DNA from: Diphasiastrum complanatum
Lineage: Eukaryota; Streptophyta; Lycopodiopsida; Lycopodiales; Lycopodiaceae
Assembly (NCBI GenBank): GCA_029204225.1
Contig: CM055095.1
Location: forward strand, 43,863,184 to 43,927,183
Length of the DNA stretch: 64,000 nucleotides
Reading direction: 5' to 3'
Below, in pieces: positions 57,438 through 64,000 of this stretch (the first letter of the stretch is position 1; each line of letters begins with the position of its first letter). The notes beneath the pieces were generated by a model that searched no databases, was not told the origin of the DNA, and saw only the letters and a program-made list of their open reading frames with translations. Position numbers and translations under genes: made by a program.

Positions 57438-60234
57438 ATGACATCCATGGGTGGATATATGTTAGAATCTAGTGAGAAACTAACTTCCACAAACTATTCC
57501 ATTTGGAAAGTAAGGATGGAATCACTACTAGTGGTTCATGATCTCTTTGATATTGTTTTAGGAGTTGAGGAAGAGCCTCAAGCTACCCAAGAACAACTAA
57601 AATACAAGAAGACAGTTAGATTAGCCCTACATTGCTTAAAGTTAAATGTAAGCAATGACCTCTTGAAGGAGGTGGCTTCTTGTACCACATCAAAAGAGGC
57701 TTGGGATTCACTAAAGAACATTTATGAATCCAATAACACTTCAAGAGTGCTTATGCTAAGAAACTTGATCTTGCAAAGCATGAAGGGAAGTGGAGAAAAT
57801 GGACAAGAGTATGTCCTAAGGATAAAATCTTTGAACAAAGAATTGGGATCTATAGGAGAGAAGATCCAAGACAATGAACTAGTACAAGTAATTTTGAATG
57901 GATTAGGAGATGAGTTCTCTAATCTAGTTCAATCTTTTGCTATTCAAGACCAACTTCCATCAATTGAAAAATTGCATAATGTTCTTGTGGCCGAGGAGAG
58001 TAGGCCGAGTAGAGTAGGCTTCTACACCTCAAAACAAGAATGGGGTCCTTATCACTACATGATGGTGATGAGAAAGCAAACTTCACATCTAAAGGCATAA
58101 AGAAGACTCATCCTTTCAAGAATATCCAAGGCAAAGAGGCCGAGGCAAAGGATGGAGGATCTACCTCCAAAGGGAAGCAAAAGAACAAAGCCAAGCTAAA
58201 GTGTTTCTTTTGTGGGAAGAAAGGACACTTTGCTTTCGAATGTTATAAGAAGAAGAATGCACAAGGGAGTGAAGATCAAGGCAATCTTTCACAAGGGGAG
58301 GAGGAAGAGGATGGCTTCAACACATCCTTGATGGTAGCATATACATCAACATCAAGCCAAGAGACATGGTGGATTGATAGTGGGGCTAGTTCTCACATGT
58401 CATTCAACAAGCATTATTTTTCTAATCTACTTTCTTGTAATGATTCTAAGAAATCAATCTACACTGCTAGTGATCAAGAATGCAAGATAGATGACATAGG
58501 ATCTATTCCATTATGCTTAGGATCACCTTAGAGGATAGATCTTGATAATGTTTTGTATGTTCCATCCATTACAAAAAACTTGCTTAGTGTTGGTCAATTA
58601 ATGGACAATGGACTAGATGTACATTTCAAGAATGGAGTGTGTTCCATCTTGAAAAATGATAAGTGCATAGCTAGTGGCATTAAGCAAGGAAGGCTCTTTA
58701 AGTTGGATGCTAATGTGGCTATTGAAAGTGTGAATATGGTTAGGGAGGAGTTAACTCAAGTGGAGATTTGGCACAAAAGATTGGTCCATCCTAATCAATC
58801 AATGGAATCCATGGCATTAAAGGAGCTAGTTCTCGGCCTACCAAAAAGCTTTCAAGAAGTGTGGCAAAGTGTGTGAGGCATCTGGCCTTGCAAAGTCACA
58901 CAAGACTTCCTACAAGAGAACTTTAACAAGATCTACCTCACCTTTAGATCTTATCCATTCAGATGTACATGCTTTTTCTCATGAAAGTAATGGAGACGCT
59001 TTAATGTATGTGACCTTTTTAGATGATTGATTGAATTATTGCCTAGGAAAAGCCTTATATATGAAGTAAAGTTTAAGTCTCTGGTGGAAAAGCAACTTAG
59101 TTCTTGCATTAAAGTTCCAAGATGTGATAATGGAGAAGAGTATATCTCCAACAAGATGAGAGACTTTTGTGAGATCAATGGCATTAAGAGAGAACTCACT
59201 TGTCCTTACACTCCCCAACAAAATGGGGTGGCTGAGAGGAAAAATAGGAGTCTTTGTGAATGTGCAAAGTCTTTAAGACTTGATGCATCTCTACCCATCA
59301 CTTTTTGGGAGAAGGCCATACCTGTGCTAATTACTTATGTAATAGGCTTCCTAGTAGTGCTATTAGTGGGATCTCATTTCAAGCTTTGTTTGGCAATAAG
59401 CCAAATGTAAAAGATTTTAAAGCGTTTGGATGTATATGTTATGTCCACATTCCTTTCAAAACAAGAAGGAAAGAAGATGCAACTTCCTTCAAAGGAATAT
59501 TTGTGGGCTATAGTGAAAATAGCAAAGGATATAGGATATTTGATCCTATTTCAAGAAAAGTAAAAGTTAGCAAGGATGTCTTATTTGATGAATCTCAAAG
59601 TTACAAGTTGTCCCCAAATGCATCTAATCTCTTAGGTGATGAAGATCTTGCAACACCCGAGGAGGAGCCTCTTGAAAATGATCTTTTGGAACATCAAAAT
59701 CAAGTTCCAAAGGAGCCGAGAAGGTCCACAAGGAGCAAGGCCGAGCCTTCAAGGCTCACATACTTTGAGAAAGAGAAGCAAAGGGAAGACACAACTCCTT
59801 CTACCTCTTATTCTTTTCTAACCACAATGCTTGAAGAGCCATCATGTTATGAAGATGCAAGTAAATCACAAGTTTGGAGAGATGCAATGCAAGTAGAGTT
59901 TGATGCTTTGATAGATAGTCAAACTTGGAATCTTTTACATCTTCCATATGGGAAGAAGCCACTTTCATGTAAGTGGATATATAGATTAAAGTACAATCAA
60001 GATGGATCTATAAGTAAGTACAAAGCTAGATTGGCTACTAAGGGGTTTCTTCAAACTAAAGGCATAGATTATGAAGAAACATTTGCTCCTATAGCAAAGC
60101 TTGTAACCATTAGATTGATCATTTGTATTGCTACTTTATTCAAGTGGAATCTCTATCAAATGGATGTGACAAATGATCTAGATAGTGAGATTGTTGTACC
60201 TCATTTGAGTGTGTGGCAAAATTCATTAGATTGA
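57438..60234 (+). mobile_element. Copia-5, gag to RT start, truncated
   Basis: Gag, protease, integrase and the beginning of RT are readable on the plus strand. At about 60175, directly after YQMDVTN in the RT, the Copia text ends, so the catalytic RT, RNase H and 3' LTR are missing. The 5' LTR was not identified with confidence; 57132-57437 may contain it (TGTTAAAAATATC start) but no standard PBS follows. Confidence 0.88.
57438..60234 (+). pseudogene. Copia-5 gag-pol remnant
   Basis: Gag 57438-58100 (LTSTNYSIWKVRMESLLVVH, KEAWDSLKNIYESNNTSR) shifts frame to 58040-58531 with CCHC knuckle CFFCGKKGHFAFEC and protease TWWIDSGASSHMS. Next come integrase HKRLVHPNQS, a degenerate CEACGLAKSHK, the core with RCDNGEEYISNKM and [16 protein letters not shown], and the C-terminal DFKAFGCICYVHIP plus RIFDPISRKVKVSKDVLF. 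The RT start reads [33 protein letters not shown]. Breaks are at about 58070, 58530, 58876, 59028 and 59330. The integrase His-His motif is altered (HPNQS for HLN). Confidence 0.88.
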
Positions 60235-60399
60235 GTATGGATCATAGGTTGATCAAGATTTCATGATTCTATGTGTTGATTTGCTTGGTATAAGTGCTAG
60301 AAGAGAATTTTTGAGATAGTTTCAAATATTTGTGATTTCTTTTAGAAACATTTGTTGTTGTTCAAAGGAGTGATTTGTGCATTGAAACAGGTTGAAAAA

Positions 60400-61330
60400 G
60401 AAGATCAGATCATTGCTACATGGCAACATCAAGTGGAGTCATGTTGGAAGCCAATGATAGGCTTACCTCAAGTACCTATTCATTGTGGAAAGTGTGGATG
60501 CAAAAGAATGAAGAAAGTCCAAGTACTTTTATTTTGAGGATGAAAGCTTTGAATGATGAGTTGGCTTGCATTGATGAAAACATTAAGGAAGGAGAGATTG
60601 TTCAAGTTATTCTTAATGGATTGTTGGATACTCATGCTAACATTGTTCAAAGTATTGCTATTCAAACGACCTTGCCAAGTTTGATGGATCTTCAAGAGAT
60701 CTTGATCAATGAAGAATATAGGCTTCAAGCAAGAGGTGGATCAAGAGGAGGCTATGTTCACAAAGGGCAAATTCAAGGGCAAAATCAAAAGTAAAGGGTC
60801 TAAAGGGCAAGATCAAGTGGATGCTTCTTCAAATGGCAAAAAGAAGGATACATCAAAGCTCAAGTGCTTCTATTGTGGCATCAAAGGACACTTTGCAAGT
60901 GAGTGCTAAAAGAAGAAGAGAGATCAAGGAAAGGATGTCTTGGTTGGAAACGGTAAAAGGCAAGGAAAGCTGTTCAAACTAGATGATTGTGTTATTGCTA
61001 ACCAATTTGGATGTGTTGCAAGGGAGCAAATACCTAATCAAGAGGTTTGGCATAAAAGGATGGGACACCTCAACTTTAAGTCATAGAAGGTTGTGATAGG
61101 TCTTCCAAGTTCCTTAAGTGGCATCAAACATGTTTTTGAGTTTTGTGATTTGTCTAAGTCACATAGAATACCTTATACTAGATCTACAAAGCCTTTTCAA
61201 CTTGTACATTCGGATATTCATGGATTTACTACAATTAATATCTTGTGGCAAGATGTATATGGAGGCTCATTCATGGAGTTTTATGATGGAGACATATCAA
61301 GAAAGGACAAAATTGGAGGAGACAGGCAAT
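60400..61330 (+). mobile_element. Copia-6, small internally deleted Copia piece
   Basis: Gag start MLEANDRLTSSTYSLWKVWM fuses after a deletion to FILRMKALNDELACIDENI, then the knuckle CFYCGIKGHFASEC near 60870, and without protease reaches integrase zinc-finger text VWHKRMGHLNFKS near 61048 and HSDIHG near 61210. It follows Copia-5 in the same direction and is related but distinct. Confidence 0.8.
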
Positions 61331-61399
61331 CAAATGGTCATTACTTACATTTATTGTTTGGTTGTTGTAATTTATCCTCCCCGATCTTGGTGCTGAGAC

Positions 61400-61815
61400 A
61401 AGAATTGCGACATCACAAGAATTGGAATTTGAGGCCCGGCATCCAAAACTTGAGCGACTGCCTTTTCAAAATCTTTGATAATTGCTTTTGCCTTTGCCAG
61501 CTCAGTTGTTGCCTTACGTTTGAGTTTATCAAAAAAATTTGAAACCCTACTAATGAAGTGCAGTGGGTTTCAACTTTCCTGAACAGGTATCTAATCTTTT
61601 TTCGATGTGATTGGATGATCAGATACTTGTGTTTGGAGATAAGAATCGCATTCAAGGGTGGTCGCATCCAATTCACCTTGAAGACGTTCGCGTTTAAGCT
61701 CAGACATATCCAATTGACCAGCCATCAACAAGACCTATTGTTTAGCGTCTTGGACCACTTTGTCCACTTGGTCTTGGGCTATTGTCAATGTGAAAGATTC
61801 AACTAGGTTGATCAT
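61400..61815 (-). pseudogene. Unknown coiled-coil protein fragment
   Basis: The minus strand reads, with stops and shifts, INLVESFTLTIAQDQVDKVV, LDMSELKRERLQGELDATTL, FDKLKRKATTELAKAKAIIK then DFEKAVAQVLDAGPQIP. Heptad-like charged text suggests a coiled coil. I do not recognise the family; it may be part of a Gypsy accessory ORF or a captured host exon. Confidence 0.4.
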
Positions 61816-61854
61816 ATTTGCTACATTTCTATATTTGACAAATTGAGGCCAACT

Positions 61855-62407
61855 TTGTTTTAGACTTAGAGTTTGACTTTTTAAAGTTCATTAGTCTAAA
61901 TTTCATTTGAGTAAACACTTTTTGAAAGTGTGGGAAAGTTAGAAGTCGAGTTTGAGTAGATTCAAATTTGAATGTTGGGTACTTTGAATCTAGACCCAAA
62001 ACTAGTAGGGTTTGCATTTTGGTGGGAAATCCAAGTGGCCAAATAGGGTTTGGAACTGTTATAAAAGGATGTAGCTCATGGAGAGACACATCTTCTCTCT
62101 TATCTATCTCATTTCATGCTTATACATGGTTCTCTTGGGTTCTACTATCCATTGGTGCACTATACTTGTGATTGCATGCAATTCTATTTGTATAATGATC
62201 TATATTTTTTATTTTTGGATTCACATGTGTGAAATATAGTAGTACTTTATCTTTTGATTCATATTTGATCAACTTCTATTAGAGTTTGCATCTCATTTTG
62301 TGTGTAGATGCTAATTTTTCTACATTGGTGACATTGGTAGAGTAGCTTCTTTTGTAACCCAAAATCTTTTTGTGGATTGGATCATCATTCATCTAAAATC
62401 CTTCACA
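61855..62407 (+). repeat. Copia 5' LTR (Copia-7), start approximate
   Basis: The right end ATCCTTCACA is fixed by the PBS that follows. A TATA-like TTATAAAAGGATG is at about 62060. The left edge could be TGTTTTAGACTTAG at 61855 or TGTTGGGTACTTTG at 61975; no second LTR is in the window to decide. Confidence 0.6.
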
Positions 62408-62419
62408 TGGTATCAGAGC
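62408..62419 (+). other. Copia-7 primer binding site
   Basis: TGGTATCAGAGC, an exact match to the plant initiator tRNA-Met complement, directly after an LTR-type CA end. The sequence after it to about 62730 is leader-like with no recognisable gag. Confidence 0.88.
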
Positions 62420-62737
62420 TTGTGTTTCAAGTTATGAAAGATGAAATCATATCTATCAATGATTTGGTAAAGATATCAAGGCCAGAGCATGCTAGAGAGG
62501 ATTCTACACCAAAATCGAGTTTTTTGCTTTTGTGGATTGGATCTTTTGTAGATAAAAACCCTATATAGGCTCATAAACTTGATCAATTCCGATTTTTGAT
62601 TTCACATACTGGATTTGGCCGATTTTTGAATCATTGGATCAGCCTAAGTGGTGGCTAATAGATTGCATATCAAATTTTCAGCATTTGCATGTAGATTTGG
62701 AATAATCAACTTTTTGTGATTTTGGTTAAATCAATAT

Positions 62738-62835
62738 ATGCAAGGTCCTTTGATGCATCATTGGAAAAGTGCCAAGATAGTGCTTAGATATGTCTCTTCT
62801 ACTAGATTTTTTGGCATTCTCTATCAAGGATCTAA
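62738..62835 (+). pseudogene. Copia RT-RNase H connector fragment
   Basis: QGPLMHHWKSAKIVLRYV then SSTRFFGILYQGSNH matches the segment between RT and RNase H in Copia (pattern P...HW.A.KR.LRY..GT...G). It ends where minus-strand integrase begins. Confidence 0.82.
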
Positions 62836-63104
62836 TCATAAAAGGCCTTGAACTTGGTAGATATGTACTCACCACCATATTCACTCCTTAAGCACTTGAT
62901 CTTTGTGGAAAATTGGTTCTCCCTTGGATTCTTGAACTTGATAAAGACATCATACACTTCATCCTTGCTCTTTAGTAGATAGATCCAACAAAATCTACTA
63001 AAATAATCAATGAAAGTTACATACATCTTAGCTCCACTATTGTGATGACTTGGCCATGAATGAGTGACATAATGAACCTCCAATAACTTCATTTCCATCA
63101 GCAA
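62836..63104 (-). pseudogene. Copia integrase core fragment (Copia-8)
   Basis: Minus strand SGAKMYVTFIDYFSRFCWIY, LLKSKDEVYDVFIKFK, IKCLRSEYGGEYISTKFKAF: the first and second catalytic regions of a Copia integrase, with Asp of RSDxGGEY changed to Glu. It is convergent with the plus-strand RT scrap at 62738-62835. Confidence 0.85.
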
Positions 63105-64000
63105 AACTAGCCAAGAATTCTAGTACCACTCCAACAATCAGACATTGCAAGACAATGTAGCTAGTTTGTCCATATCTTGACAATTTGCACACATCCACAT
63201 GAAATAACTCAAACATGAGATAGAACAAGTAAAGTAAAGTTGAACAACACTTCCTTGCTATTCCTTTGATCTTGAGTCTTCAAACACCTGCAAAAACAAA
63301 TCCATAACATCTTTGCCAAATAACCTTCTTTTGATGCTCTTGACTAGCTCCAAATTGCCACCTTTTGTGTTGTTGAAGCCCTTTGAGACAAGCCTCTTGA
63401 TCTTCCTCTTGACCATCAAAGTCATTGAATAAACTTTTTTTTTTTCAGATCCATTACTTGATTTTCCAGCATGAAAACCATGAGAACCAATATCCACTTG
63501 CATAGCATCACCTACACAAGAAGATTCTCCAAAACATGTGAGTAAAGCAAAGTGTGTCACTTCCACTTGCTTACCTTTCTCTTGATATCTTTAGACTGTT
63601 CTCGACTGCACCAATATATCTGATCGTATAGTCTGGTAATATTTTTTATCTGAGTGAAAGTAATCTAAGACATATTTTTCTTATTGCATGCTACATAAAT
63701 GTTACATGTTATGACTTTGTTTTTTCTTTTGTAACACTGTAGCTATGGCCTTGTGCCAAGTTCAATACTCCATTGCAAGAGCTTGGTGTTATGCAATTCC
63801 TTCTATAGAGTTATCTGCTTTAATTTTTCATTTTTTCTCTTATTTCAAGTTTTGTCTTGTCAACTATGTCGTTTGTTGCTGCCTATTTGTTTGTTCTATT
63901 GTCATATGGTTTGGTGTGTTTTCTTTTAAATCAGAACTATAGGTGATATTTCATTGACAATTCTATTTCGGTCCAACCTCTACAATTGCAGTATCACAAG
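63105..64000. other. No recognised feature
   Basis: Short open frames exist, the longest about 100 codons on the minus strand at 63258-63566 (KIKRLVSKGFNNTKGGN), but I cannot assign them. The region may continue Copia-8. Confidence 0.4.

Overview
This window is eukaryotic nuclear DNA from a vascular plant with a large, repeat-laden genome. It is AT-rich, has GT-AG introns, telo-box motifs and many decayed plant-type retrotransposons. The size of the introns and the mixture of LINE, Copia and Gypsy remnants suggest a gymnosperm, but the sequence alone does not prove this; a fern or lycophyte remains possible. No rRNA, tRNA or CRISPR array was recognised.

The only host gene I can support is on the minus strand and spans most of the left two thirds. 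Six colinear, phase-compatible exons at 40897-40994, 38575-38679, 28763-28880, 882-932, 693-784 and 403-502 encode the first 188 codons of a CYP59/PPIL4-type nuclear cyclophilin (PPIase domain, normally followed by RRM, zinc knuckle and RS-like tail). The start codon is at 40994; the 3' half lies beyond the left edge. Its introns are about 2.2 kb, 9.7 kb, 27.8 kb, 97 bp and 190 bp, so a gene read from single ORFs would be missed.

Intron 3 (933-28762) is filled by an array of LINE (non-LTR) copies, nearly all on the plus strand, antisense to the gene and arranged head to tail: LINE A (2.1-5.5 kb), B (6.0-16.05 kb, split by a complete but dead Copia element at 8595-14127), C (16.06-17.3 kb), D (17.4-20.5 kb), E (20.5-22.05 kb, resuming at 27.05-27.36 kb after Gypsy and Copia debris) and G (27.36-28.07 kb). 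The tails are simple TTTC/CT tracts, and the next copy often begins in the CT tract of the previous one. Intron 2 (28881-38574) holds a Gypsy element with an archaeal-type RNase H and extra ORFs downstream of integrase (29.87-33.5 kb), Copia fragments in both orientations (33.5-37.6 kb), a 178-bp foldback MITE and a Z-DNA-prone tract next to exon 2.

Upstream of the gene (41-64 kb) lie an ORF1-only LINE derivative (42.2-43.97 kb) head to head with the gene's 5' end, then fragments: a Copia integrase, a chromodomain Gypsy 3' end, a Gypsy gag, a second foldback, a Gypsy gag-protease piece, two tandem Copia pieces (57.4-61.3 kb) and Copia LTR/PBS and integrase pieces near the right edge. All transposon ORFs seen carry stops, frameshifts or deletions, so none looks autonomous now.
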